The position numbers were made by a program, and so were the translations under genes. From an uncultured Collinsella sp. (GTDB lineage Bacteria; Actinomycetota; Coriobacteriia; Coriobacteriales; Coriobacteriaceae), in NCBI GenBank assembly GCA_905209455.1, contig CAJLTA010000003.1, positions 1-64,000 on the forward strand: a stretch of DNA of 64,000 nt, given 5' to 3'. Every line of letters starts with the position of its first letter. The stretch's first letter is position 1. The notes under the pieces are model-generated. The model made no database searches, was not told the origin of the DNA, and was given only the letters and a program-made list of their open reading frames with translations. This document shows, piece by piece, positions 7,196-15,292 of the stretch.

Positions 7196-8281
7196 CTATT
7201 CCTCTTTGGCAAGATCGAAGGTCACAGTGATTCGATCACGCGAAACACGAATCTTTGGGTCGCCGCAAAGGTTGAGATAGTACCTGGCGGCAAGGTCATT
7301 GAAGTCCCGCTCCACAGCACGCGAAAACTGTGCCATGTCATCCTTGGCAATACGTAGCCCGCGACGATCCTTCGCGAGATCGACAGGAGCCGGCGCATGC
7401 GAGGACGAATCACGCTCGCGCAGCAGACGCGCGGTCACACCGCGAACGGGCTTAATCTGCCCTGCCAAAATGCGATGTGCCGTGCGCTCGGACATCCCAA
7501 GACCCAAACCCGAGCAGATACGGATAAAGTCCTCGGCATCAGAGGCAAGGCCTAAACGATCGACAACCGGAAGCTCGCTCTCGTCATCAATAAACAGGAG
7601 ACGAGACGTATCGAGCCGACTAGACGCCTGAGCATAAAGGGTCGCGGCAATCTCAGACGGAGAACCAAGATAGACATCGCAACCACGCAGCTCCTCGAGC
7701 GCAAACTCACAGGCAGCGCGAATAATATTATGCGGGCCGCGAGCACAGACATAACGCCCGTCCTCATCCTTGACGGCCTGGGGCCAGCTGGACTGATCGG
7801 CACGCTCACTGAGGCGGTCGGCTGCAACGCTCACCTTAAAGGCTGAACCAAGATCGACGCCGGACGTGACCACACAGGCCTCGTCGGTGTTCTGCTTGAT
7901 CGAAAACAATGCCATGCCACGACCGTGAACGCCCCAACGGTCCATCTTCATGCTCTCGAGCTTGGAGGTAACGCGGGCATCGAAGATTCGCTCTTGCATA
8001 TCCTGCGGAACGCCCGAACCGTTATCCAGAAAGACAAGCGTGCGGACGCCATCTTCCTTGGTCGTGGCGAGATAGACCTTGTCGGCGCCGGCATCGCGAG
8101 CATTACGGAGCATTTCGATGACGATATCCTCGACATGCTGAATGTCGTGTTTTGCCTGGCGCCGCTCGGCCTCCGAAACGCGGAGGCGGACATACCCCTC
8201 GCCAAGGTTCTCCTCGACGCGAAGGTTGCCCTCCCCCGACATCGACGCGATAAATGAGATGAGCTCGTTCGCGTCGCTCAT
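7196..8281 (-). CDS. GHKL-superfamily ATP-binding protein of unknown role
   Basis: A 361-aa protein with a Bergerat-fold ATPase domain near the N-terminus: N-box EDIVIEMLRNARDAGA (51-66), G1 DNGSG (86-90) and G2 GVHGRGMAL (117-125). The remainder shows no recognised domain. I see no phosphoacceptor His box, membrane segment or sensor domain, so it is unlikely to be an ordinary histidine kinase; MutL/Hsp90-like or anti-sigma-kinase-like use of ATP is possible. It begins 1 bp after the rny stop and precedes spoVS by 74 bp, in the position ymdB holds in Bacillus. This suggests a partner in RNase Y or SpoVS function (inference). Confidence 0.75.
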   Translation of the reverse strand: MSDANELISFIASMSGEGNLRVEENLGEGYVRLRVSEAERRQAKHDIQHVEDIVIEMLRNARDAGADKVYLATTKEDGVRTLVFLDNGSGVPQDMQERIFDARVTSKLESMKMDRWGVHGRGMALFSIKQNTDEACVVTSGVDLGSAFKVSVAADRLSERADQSSWPQAVKDEDGRYVCARGPHNIIRAACEFALEELRGCDVYLGSPSEIAATLYAQASSRLDTSRLLFIDDESELPVVDRLGLASDAEDFIRICSGLGLGMSERTAHRILAGQIKPVRGVTARLLRERDSSSHAPAPVDLAKDRRGLRIAKDDMAQFSRAVERDFNDLAARYYLNLCGDPKIRVSRDRITVTFDLAKEE

Positions 8282-8282
8282 G

Positions 8283-9833
8283 TTATTTAGCGATATCGAC
8301 AGCGCGGCTCTCGCGAATCACGACGACGCGCACCTGACCGGGATACTCCATCTCTTCCTCGATCTGATGGGCGATATCGTGAGCCAGGACCGTGGACTGG
8401 GCATCGGAGATCTTGTCCGGCTGAACCATGACGTGGACCTCGCGACCAGCCTGCATGGCATAGGTACGCTCGACGCCTTCATGGGAGTTGGCAATCTCCT
8501 CGAGCTTCTCAAGACGCTTGATGTAGTTCTCGGCAGACTCGCGACGGGCACCGGGGCGAGAGGCGGAGACGGCATCGGCGGCCTGTACCAGGACATCGAG
8601 CACCGTGTTGGGGTCGACATCGGCATGGTGAGCCTCGATAGCGTGGACGATAACGGGCTTCTCACCATAACGGCGGGCAAGCTCGGCGCCGATGACGGCA
8701 TGCGGGCCCTCGACGTCGTGGTCGATTGCCTTGCCAAGGTCGTGCAGCAGGCCGGCGCGCTTGGCGGTCACAACGTCCAGGCCAAGCTCGGAAGCCATCA
8801 CGCCGCACAGGTCAGAGACTTCGAGGGAGTGCTGAAGCACGTTCTGACCAAACGAAGTACGGTAGCGCAGGGCACCAAGGGTCTTGACGATCTCGGGATG
8901 CAGGTCGTGAATGCCGGTATCGAAGGCAGCCTGCTCGCCAGCCTCGCGCACGCGCTGCTGAACCAGGTCGGCAGCCTTGTGATACATCTCCTCGATGCGA
9001 GCGGGGTGAATGCGGCCGTCGGCGATGAGGTTCTCGAGGGCAACACGAGCGGTCTCACGACGGACCGGGTCGAAGCTCGAAAGAACGACGGTCTCGGGCG
9101 TATCGTCGATCACGAGGTTGACACCGGAAACCTGCTCGAAGGTCCGGATGTTGCGACCCTCGCGACCGATGATACGGCCCTTGAGGTCATCAGAGGGAAT
9201 GTGCACGGAGGTAACGGTGACCTCGGCTGTGTGGTCGGCAGCGCAGCGCTGAATCGCCAGGGACAGAATCTCCTGGGCGGTCTTGTGGCACTCGGCGCGA
9301 ACCTGCTGCTCGGACTCGCGAATGATCGTGGCAGCCTCGTGGGTGACCTCGCCGCGAACCTTATCGAGGAGCTCCTTGTGGGCGTCCTCACGGGTCAGGT
9401 CGGCGATGCGCTCGAGCTCGGAGGTCTGCTTGGCGCAGAGCTCCTCAAGCTCGCGGGAGCGCTTCTCGACCTGACCAGCCTGGCTGGACAGCTGGTGCTC
9501 ACGCTTGTCGAGAGCGTCGTTTCGGCGATCAAGGGACTCCTCGCGCTGCATCACACGGTTCTCGAGCGTACGAATCTCGCTCTTACGCTGCTTGTCCTCG
9601 GCCTCGGCGGCCTGCTTGTTCTTGATGATCTCCTCTTTAGCCTCGAGCAGAGCCTCTTTTTTGAGGGTCTCGGCCTGACGCTTAGCATCACCGATCAGGG
9701 ACTCAGCCTGTGCGTGTGCCGACTGGATCTTTTCGTCGGCCTCGTGAAGACTACCCTGCTTGGCGGTGCGCATGTAGGCAATGGCGGCGATGGCACCCAA
9801 AACGATGCCAACGAGCGCTGCGATGATAGGCAT
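8283..9833 (-). CDS. rny: Ribonuclease Y
   Basis: Membrane-anchored endoribonuclease that initiates mRNA decay, 516 aa. An N-terminal membrane helix (about residues 4-22) is followed by a long charged coiled coil (about 30-200), a KH domain with [12 protein letters not shown] (about 220-235) and the HD phosphohydrolase domain with [12 protein letters not shown] (about 360). The ATG at 9833 is preferred because GGAG precedes it by 5 bases; the GTG two codons upstream overlaps that site. The GHKL ATPase and spoVS follow directly. With rnj and pnp it makes this window rich in RNA-decay enzymes. Confidence 0.97.
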   Translation of the reverse strand: MPIIAALVGIVLGAIAAIAYMRTAKQGSLHEADEKIQSAHAQAESLIGDAKRQAETLKKEALLEAKEEIIKNKQAAEAEDKQRKSEIRTLENRVMQREESLDRRNDALDKREHQLSSQAGQVEKRSRELEELCAKQTSELERIADLTREDAHKELLDKVRGEVTHEAATIIRESEQQVRAECHKTAQEILSLAIQRCAADHTAEVTVTSVHIPSDDLKGRIIGREGRNIRTFEQVSGVNLVIDDTPETVVLSSFDPVRRETARVALENLIADGRIHPARIEEMYHKAADLVQQRVREAGEQAAFDTGIHDLHPEIVKTLGALRYRTSFGQNVLQHSLEVSDLCGVMASELGLDVVTAKRAGLLHDLGKAIDHDVEGPHAVIGAELARRYGEKPVIVHAIEAHHADVDPNTVLDVLVQAADAVSASRPGARRESAENYIKRLEKLEEIANSHEGVERTYAMQAGREVHVMVQPDKISDAQSTVLAHDIAHQIEEEMEYPGQVRVVVIRESRAVDIAK

Positions 9834-10090
9834 GCTCACTCCTTTTTATGGATTCGTTACACAACAAAGCGAACCGTCCTTACGAACGGCTCGCGACATT
9901 TGAGTAATATGGGCGCAGCTTATGCGGGTCGGATACAGATAAACATATAAACAAACTCATCACAGATGAGCACATATCACAAAGCAAATGACAGTGTTTA
10001 TCGTACGTTGAACCGCAACAACTGTCAAATAAATGGCCCCGGCACGGCGGCTAAAACGCGGTGAACGGCAGGGCCACAAAACGCATACGC
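9834..10090 (-). other. Intergenic region upstream of rny
   Basis: About 250 bp with no plausible gene. It holds the rny Shine-Dalgarno, a small hairpin about 9863-9880 in the presumed leader, an A+T-rich stretch about 9935-10010 where the rny promoter should lie (no convincing hexamer pair seen), and at 10034-10076 a loose hairpin that may terminate recX. Confidence 0.5.
10034..10076 (-). terminator. Possible terminator of recA-recX
   Basis: TGGCCC and GGGCCA arms (10034-10039, 10071-10076) close an imperfect G+C-rich hairpin followed on the minus strand by an A+T-rich stretch (ATTTATTTG). The T-run is interrupted, so this is weak. Confidence 0.35.
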
Positions 10091-10783
10091 CTAAACCGCA
10101 CATTCCTCGCGTTCGGCATCGAGACGTGCCTTAACGGCATCGGCGGCGATGTGATACGAGAAGCCCTTGCCCATCAAAAACCGAACCAGTTTTTCGAATC
10201 CGCGCGTCTCTGGAACACGCCGCTTGGCGAGCAGGGCTAACGCACGCGCCAAATCGTCTTCGACGGCAAAATAATCCTCGGGATAACCGGGAATGTCATC
10301 GAGCACGACATGACGGCGCTTGAGCTCGGTCTCGATTTTGCGCTGTCCCCAACCGCGCCGCTTGCGCTCCTCGATAAAGTACGAGCAAAAGCGGTTCTCG
10401 TCTAAAAAGTGATACTCGGTGGCGCGCTCGACGGCGAAATCGATCGCGGGCTGGTGAAAGCCGTAGCGAGCCAGCTTGTCACGGACCTCACCCGTCGCAT
10501 GGTCGCGGCGCGATAACATCTCGGTCACCATGGTAAGCGCACATTTACGCTCGATGAGCTGCACCGCCTCACGAAAGTTATCCCAATCGCAGGGCAGATC
10601 GGGGCGTTTTTTGACATACAGGCGCGCGACCCGCACGGGAATCCAAATGGACCGCTCAAAACCGCCCTCAAGCTCACAATCGATATGTGCGCAAGGCTTT
10701 TTGGACGCATACCCGCTCGAGAACGAGGAGGCCGCCTTCTTATCGGGAAAGACGACCGTGGCCTCGGTCACCGTATACGACAT
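10091..10783 (-). CDS. recX: Regulatory protein RecX
   Basis: Modulator that binds in the groove of RecA filaments and limits RecA activity, 230 aa. It has the three-helix repeats of the family (LSRRDHATGEVRDKLARYGF about 90-110, then FIEERKRRGWGQRKIETELKRR about 135-160) after an N-terminal extension of about 80 residues. It begins 11 bp after recA and has no separate promoter, so it shares the LexA-controlled recA promoter. No strong Shine-Dalgarno is visible; translation may be coupled to recA. Confidence 0.93.
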   Translation of the reverse strand: MSYTVTEATVVFPDKKAASSFSSGYASKKPCAHIDCELEGGFERSIWIPVRVARLYVKKRPDLPCDWDNFREAVQLIERKCALTMVTEMLSRRDHATGEVRDKLARYGFHQPAIDFAVERATEYHFLDENRFCSYFIEERKRRGWGQRKIETELKRRHVVLDDIPGYPEDYFAVEDDLARALALLAKRRVPETRGFEKLVRFLMGKGFSYHIAADAVKARLDAEREECAV

Positions 10784-10794
10784 GAGCGTAACCG

Positions 10795-11943
10795 CTACTC
10801 GTCGTCATCATCGAGCATGGCGGAACCATCGATGGCGTAAAGCTCGTCAAACTCCTCAGGCGCAGGCTGATCGGTCAGCTCGACCTCGGACGGAGCATCG
10901 TCATCAAACTCAAGCCCGCAGGCAAGGCGGACCTTATGCTCAATCTCGTCGGCGCAATCGGGGTGTTCGCGCAGGAACGCCTTGGCGGCCTCGCGACCGT
11001 TGCCGAGCTTGTCCTCGCCATAGGCAAACCAGGAGCCCATCTTCTTGCAGATGCCGCACTCGACAGCCATATCCAGAATCGAGCCCTCCTTAGAGATGCC
11101 CGTACCGTACATGATGTCGAACTCAGCAGAACGGAACGGAGCCGCCACCTTGTTCTTAACGACCTTGGCGCGCACGCGGTTACCGATAACCTCATCCTTA
11201 AGCTTAATGCTGTCGATGCGGCGAATGTCGATACGCACCGAAGAGAAGAACTTAAGGGCGCGGCCGCCCGTCGTGGTCTCGGGGTTTCCGAACATGACGC
11301 CGATCTTCTCACGCAGCTGGTTAATGAAGATGCACGTCGTATTGGACTTGGACAGCGAGCCGGCGAGCTTGCGGAGCGCCTGGCTCATCAGGCGAGCCTG
11401 AAGACCGACCGTAGTGTCGCCGATTTCTCCCTCGATCTCGGCACGCGGGGTCAGCGCGGCGACGGAGTCGACGACGATGGCATCGATGGCGCCGGAACGC
11501 ACGAGCATGTCAACAATCTCGAGCGCCTGCTCGCCCGTATCGGGCTGGGAAATGAGCACCTCGTCGATATCCACGCCGATGCGCGCGGCATACGTGGGAT
11601 CGAGCGCGTGCTCGGCATCGATAAATGCCACAACGCCGCCCATAGCCTGGGCCTCGGCCAAGATCTCGAGCGAAAGCGTCGTCTTACCGGAGGACTCAGG
11701 ACCGTAAATCTCGACGATACGGCCGCGCGGCACGCCGCCGATACCCAGCGCGGCATCGAGGGCCAGGGCGCCCGTGGGAATGGCCTCGACCTCGAGCTCG
11801 GGACCACCGTCGCCGTACCTCATGATGGAACCCTGGCCGAATTTCTTCTCGATCTCGGCCTTGGTGGTGGCGATCATCTCATCGCGCTCTTTACCCGTCG
11901 TGCGAGCATGAACGGTACGTACGGGACCTGAATTCTTGGCCAT
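10795..11943 (-). CDS. recA: Recombinase RecA
   Basis: DNA strand-exchange protein and coprotease for LexA, 382 aa. Walker [10 protein letters not shown] (81-89) and the [23 protein letters not shown]2/ATP-cap region are intact. The C-terminus is acidic, ending in a DDDDE tail. The ATG at 11943 is chosen because AGGAGGG stands 6 bases upstream; the frame extends to a TTG that would cover that site. The promoter (11974-12002) has a LexA box in its spacer, and upstream lies an array of GACCAAA repeats. recX follows. Confidence 0.98.
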   Translation of the reverse strand: MAKNSGPVRTVHARTTGKERDEMIATTKAEIEKKFGQGSIMRYGDGGPELEVEAIPTGALALDAALGIGGVPRGRIVEIYGPESSGKTTLSLEILAEAQAMGGVVAFIDAEHALDPTYAARIGVDIDEVLISQPDTGEQALEIVDMLVRSGAIDAIVVDSVAALTPRAEIEGEIGDTTVGLQARLMSQALRKLAGSLSKSNTTCIFINQLREKIGVMFGNPETTTGGRALKFFSSVRIDIRRIDSIKLKDEVIGNRVRAKVVKNKVAAPFRSAEFDIMYGTGISKEGSILDMAVECGICKKMGSWFAYGEDKLGNGREAAKAFLREHPDCADEIEHKVRLACGLEFDDDAPSEVELTDQPAPEEFDELYAIDGSAMLDDDDE

Positions 11944-11973
11944 GAATAGCCCTCCTCTTAACAACCTGCATCG

Positions 11974-12002
11974 ATAATAAACGAACGGCTGTTCGTGGTC
12001 AA
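11974..12002 (-). promoter_or_regulatory. recA promoter with LexA box in the spacer
   Basis: On the minus strand TTGACC (12002-11997) and TATTAT (11979-11974) are 17 bp apart, a near-consensus promoter. A perfect LexA dyad, GAACGGCTGTTC on the plus strand, occupies 11983-11994 between them, so LexA binding would block polymerase directly. Confidence 0.9.
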
Positions 12003-12043
12003 CCGTTCAGGCCAATCATATGCAGGCGGTCTTTCCAAAACCC

Positions 12044-12095
12044 AACCAAACGCCGACCAAACACTGACCAAATGCTTGACCACAAAGGACCAAAT
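12044..12095. repeat. Phased GACCAAA direct repeats upstream of the recA promoter
   Basis: Five RACCAAA-like units begin at 12044, 12055, 12066, 12078 and 12088 (steps 11, 11, 12, 10). The fourth is degenerate (GACCACAAA). On the minus strand they read TTTGGTC toward recA, about 42 bp beyond its -35. The helical-turn period suggests an array of protein sites on one DNA face. Two units with an 11-bp step also lie upstream of comEA. Confidence 0.6.
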
Positions 12096-12169
12096 ATGAA
12101 CAAGGCAGGCAAAAATACATCTACAACCAGCACAAACGCCAAATGAGCCTAAGGTCCCTATCTCCACAA

Positions 12170-12193
12170 TTAAGGGGCTCGAAGGCCCCTTAA
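12170..12193 (-). terminator. Terminator of the rodZ-cinA operon
   Basis: A perfect 9-bp stem, TTAAGGGGC with GCCCCTTAA (12170-12178, 12185-12193), lies just after the cinA stop. The T tract beyond the stem is short. Confidence 0.6.
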
Positions 12194-12200
12194 AACACGT

Positions 12201-12731
12201 CTATTCCATAGAGTTGAGCACAAGGGCAATGCGACCCAATGCCTCCGTGACCGCATGGGCACGAACACACGAACGGTCGCCCTCATAGTGGCAGCGCACA
12301 GAGTCCACGACCGGCACGCCCCCATCGGCGGAACGATGCGCCCAGCCAATATAGAAAGTGCCCGCCGGATCGTCCTCAGTGCCACCGCCGGGGCCGGCAT
12401 AACCCGTTGCGCTCACTGCAATATCGCTCTGGTATAGCTCCAGCGAACCCGCCGCCATCTCGCGCGCGGTCTGATGCGACACCGCGGTATAGCGGTCGAG
12501 CGTCTCCTGCTCAACACCAAGAACGCGATGCTTAATCTCATCGCAATAGGTCACCGCACCGCCACGCAGCACCGCCGAGGCGCCCGGGATATCGGCAATC
12601 GTCGAGGCGATCATACCCGCCGTCAGCGACTCTGCCGTCGAAACCGTCACGCCCCGAGCGCTCGCGCGCTCGACAATATCACGCGCCAGCTCCTCGTTAT
12701 GTGCGGAAATCTGCTCAAAAGAGTCCGTCAT
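12201..12731 (-). CDS. cinA: Nicotinamide-nucleotide amidohydrolase (CinA C-terminal domain, PncC)
   Basis: Stand-alone CinA_C domain (176 aa) that deamidates nicotinamide mononucleotide, salvaging pyridine nucleotides; the N-terminal COG1058 domain of full CinA is absent. Family motifs TAESLTAGMIAS (about residues 32-43), the SATGYAGPGGGTEDDPAGTFYIG region and the central GAVTYCDEIKHRVLGV segment are clear. The ATG at 12731 is favoured over a GTG two codons upstream. It is the last gene of the rnj-ftsK-rodZ-yajQ-rimO-pgsA-cinA run, next to recA as in many Gram-positive bacteria. Confidence 0.93.
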   Translation of the reverse strand: MTDSFEQISAHNEELARDIVERASARGVTVSTAESLTAGMIASTIADIPGASAVLRGGAVTYCDEIKHRVLGVEQETLDRYTAVSHQTAREMAAGSLELYQSDIAVSATGYAGPGGGTEDDPAGTFYIGWAHRSADGGVPVVDSVRCHYEGDRSCVRAHAVTEALGRIALVLNSME

Positions 12732-12743
12732 ACCCACCAGGAC

Positions 12744-13382
12744 CTAGACCGAAAAGACGATCTTGCGGCAATTCCAGAAGTACTGGGCGCCCGAGATAAC
12801 GGTCAGGACAACGGCAACGGCGTACAGAAAGCGCGACACCGAGTAGATGCCGAGCGTCAGCGCCGCCGGGCCAAGGTGCAAGCCGGCCATAGCAAAAACG
12901 CACAGGTAACCGCAAATGGAGACCATCGTGGTTGCCGTCTTGTACTTGCCGAGCTTATCGGCCGCAACGACCACACCGGCCGCACTCGCGACCATGCGAA
13001 GGGCGCTCACCAGAAGCTCACGGAACAGGATAATGAACACGGACCACACGGTCACCGCGCCAAAATCCAAGAACAGCAGCAGGGCCGAGAACACGAGCAG
13101 CTTATCGGCGATGGGGTCCAAGAATTTACCGAAGTCGGTGATCTCGTTGCGCGAACGCGCCAGATAACCGTCGACCTTATCGGTGCACGACAGGATCACA
13201 TACAGAATGAAGGCAGCGGCGGCGAGCGGGCCGTCGAAGGTGCTCCAATCCGTACCGGCAACACTCGTGTGAGAAAGCGCCGACACGATCATGAACACCG
13301 GGATAAAGACGATGCGAACGCATGTCACGATGTTGGCGGGCGTCCAGACACTCGTCAGTTCCTTATTGCTCTCGTTAGCCAC
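12744..13382 (-). CDS. pgsA: CDP-diacylglycerol-glycerol-3-phosphate 3-phosphatidyltransferase
   Basis: Makes phosphatidylglycerophosphate from CDP-diacylglycerol and glycerol-3-phosphate in the membrane. It is 212 aa with four to five hydrophobic helices. The CDP-alcohol phosphotransferase signature (D-G-x2-A-R-x8-G-x3-D-x3-D) is readable around TDKVDGYLARSRNEITDFGKFLDPIADK, with the first position read as DKVDGYLAR. It starts at GTG with GGAG 6 bases upstream. It sits between rimO (9 bp) and cinA (12 bp). With cdsA near 59 kb the window covers two steps of phospholipid synthesis. Confidence 0.95.
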   Translation of the reverse strand: MANESNKELTSVWTPANIVTCVRIVFIPVFMIVSALSHTSVAGTDWSTFDGPLAAAAFILYVILSCTDKVDGYLARSRNEITDFGKFLDPIADKLLVFSALLLFLDFGAVTVWSVFIILFRELLVSALRMVASAAGVVVAADKLGKYKTATTMVSICGYLCVFAMAGLHLGPAALTLGIYSVSRFLYAVAVVLTVISGAQYFWNCRKIVFSV

Positions 13383-13391
13383 GACGCTCTC

Positions 13392-14741
13392 CTACTCCAC
13401 AACATGACCGATAAGCTCATAGCAGAAGCTATCGGTAAACTCGACGGTCAGAATATCGCCCACGGACGCCTCGCTGGCGTCCAGATGCACCGCGCCATCG
13501 GAATCGGGCGCCTGGAACCAGGCATGGCCGATCAGCTCGGCGCCATCCTCGGTCTCTTCGATACCGTCGACGATCACCTGGGCGCGCTCGCCCACATGTG
13601 CGGCAGTGGCGGCAAAACCGAGCGACTCGGCCAGGTCCATGGCCTCCTGGGCGCGCTCGAGCTTGACCTCTTCGTCGACCTGACCCTCCATCTTAGCGGC
13701 CAGGCTGCCCTCCTCCTGCGAGTAGGCAAAGACGCTCGTGTAGTCAAAGCCGACGGTGTCCATAAAGTCGATAAGGTCGCGGAACTCGTCGTCGGTCTCG
13801 GTCGGGAAGCCGACCATGGCCGTGGAACGGATCACGATGCCGGGGATACGCTCACGCAGATCGCGGAACAGGTCCTCGAGCTCCTGGCGCGAACCAGAAC
13901 GGCGCATAGCCTTGAGGATGCGCGCGTCGCAGTGCTGCACGGGGATATCGATATAGGGCAGCACCTCGGGCGTATCGCGAATCGTCTCGATGAGTTCGTC
14001 AGTCATGCCCTCGGGCTGCAGATAGAGCACGCGGACCCAGACGTTGTGCGGGCGCACGGCCTCGGCGACGGCACGCAGCAGCTGCGCCAGATTGCGCGGC
14101 GAGCCATCGGCGACGTCCTCGTCGGCAAAGTCGGTACCCCAGATGCCCGTGTCCTGGCCGATCAGCACGATCTCGCGCACACCGCCGGCAACCAGGTCGC
14201 GCACCTCGGAGATGATGCTCTCGGCATTGCGCGAATGATAGCGGCCGCGGATGTAGGGAATCATGCAGAAGCTGCAGAAGCGGTTGCAGCCATCGGAAAT
14301 CTTGACGTAAGCGACAGCACCCTCGACGGTACGTTTGACCTGCGGGATATAGGCTGCAATCTCACGCTCGACACCCAGCACGCCATCGATGACCGCCACG
14401 ATGCCGTCTTCCTCGTCGGCCTTCACAAAGGCAGCGACCTCGGGCAGCTCGTCAGGCAGGTCATCGCCATAGCGCGACGGCACGCAGCCGCACATGACGA
14501 TGGGGCAAGAACGAACGCCGTCCTGAACCTCGTTGGCGAGCTCGAGCGTGGTCTCGATGCTCTCGGACGTTGCGGAGGCGAGGAACGAGCAAGTATTGAC
14601 GATGGCGATATCGGCATCCTGCGGGTCGAATGCCTCCTGGTAGCCCGCGGCGGTCAAAAGAGAACGCATGCGGTCGGTGTCAACCTCGTTCTTAGCGCAC
14701 CCGAGGGTGATGTAGAGCACGGAGCCCAACGGTGTATCCAT
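13392..14741 (-). CDS. rimO: Ribosomal protein S12 methylthiotransferase RimO
   Basis: Radical-SAM enzyme that methylthiolates the conserved Asp of ribosomal protein S12, 449 aa. It shows the UPF0004 domain (TLGCAKNEVDT, then NTCSF and CGCVPSRYG cysteines), the radical-SAM motif CNRFCSFC followed by MIPYIRGRYHSR, and a C-terminal TRAM domain ending near GHVVE. RYHSR, rather than the KSRP run of MiaB, marks the RimO branch. It follows yajQ and precedes pgsA by 9 bp. The start ATG has AAAGGA at a rather long distance (about 13 bases). Confidence 0.96.
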   Translation of the reverse strand: MDTPLGSVLYITLGCAKNEVDTDRMRSLLTAAGYQEAFDPQDADIAIVNTCSFLASATSESIETTLELANEVQDGVRSCPIVMCGCVPSRYGDDLPDELPEVAAFVKADEEDGIVAVIDGVLGVEREIAAYIPQVKRTVEGAVAYVKISDGCNRFCSFCMIPYIRGRYHSRNAESIISEVRDLVAGGVREIVLIGQDTGIWGTDFADEDVADGSPRNLAQLLRAVAEAVRPHNVWVRVLYLQPEGMTDELIETIRDTPEVLPYIDIPVQHCDARILKAMRRSGSRQELEDLFRDLRERIPGIVIRSTAMVGFPTETDDEFRDLIDFMDTVGFDYTSVFAYSQEEGSLAAKMEGQVDEEVKLERAQEAMDLAESLGFAATAAHVGERAQVIVDGIEETEDGAELIGHAWFQAPDSDGAVHLDASEASVGDILTVEFTDSFCYELIGHVVE

Positions 14742-14768
14742 GTTGGAGAGCGGTCCTTTCGATTGATA

Positions 14769-15266
14769 TTAGCGGTAGTTGGTGAACTGCAGCGGCTGGC
14801 CGTAGTCCTGGTCGCGCAGGAACTGAATCACGGTCTGCAACGCGTCCTTCGAAGCAGAGGAAACACGCAGCTTGTCGGCCTCGATGGCCACCTTGACCTT
14901 GAGCTTTTGATCCTTGATGTCCTTGTTGATCTTCTTGGCGGTCGCCTGGTCGATACCCTCGACAATATGGCCGAGCACGCGCACGGTGCCGCCCGATGCC
15001 GCCTGCGGAGCATCCCACGAGACAGCCTTGAGGTCGATGCCGCGCTTGATGAGCTTGGAGCTCAGCACGTCGATAATCTGCTTGGAGACAAAATCGGCCG
15101 GGGCATTGATCGTAAAGAGCTTGTCGCCCTTCGAAAGCTCGATCGTGGCGCCGGAATCCTTAAGGTCATAGCGCTGGGAAATCTCGCGCGTGGTCTGCTG
15201 GAAGGCGTTGTCGACCTCTTGCATGTTGACCTCGGACACGACGTCGAAGCTGGAATCTTTAGCCAT
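14769..15266 (-). CDS. YajQ-family nucleotide-binding protein
   Basis: A 165-aa UPF0234/YajQ protein with two ferredoxin-like domains. It begins AKDSSFDVVSEVNMQEVDNA and has the VKVAIEADKLRVSSASKDALQTVIQFLR end typical of the family. Homologues bind cyclic di-GMP or RNA, so a regulatory or RNA-related role is inferred. AAAGGA lies 6 bases before the ATG. It lies 26 bp after rodZ and 27 bp before rimO in the operon. Confidence 0.92.
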   Translation of the reverse strand: MAKDSSFDVVSEVNMQEVDNAFQQTTREISQRYDLKDSGATIELSKGDKLFTINAPADFVSKQIIDVLSSKLIKRGIDLKAVSWDAPQAASGGTVRVLGHIVEGIDQATAKKINKDIKDQKLKVKVAIEADKLRVSSASKDALQTVIQFLRDQDYGQPLQFTNYR

Positions 15267-15292
15267 GATGTTTCCTTTCGCGTACGAGCGGC

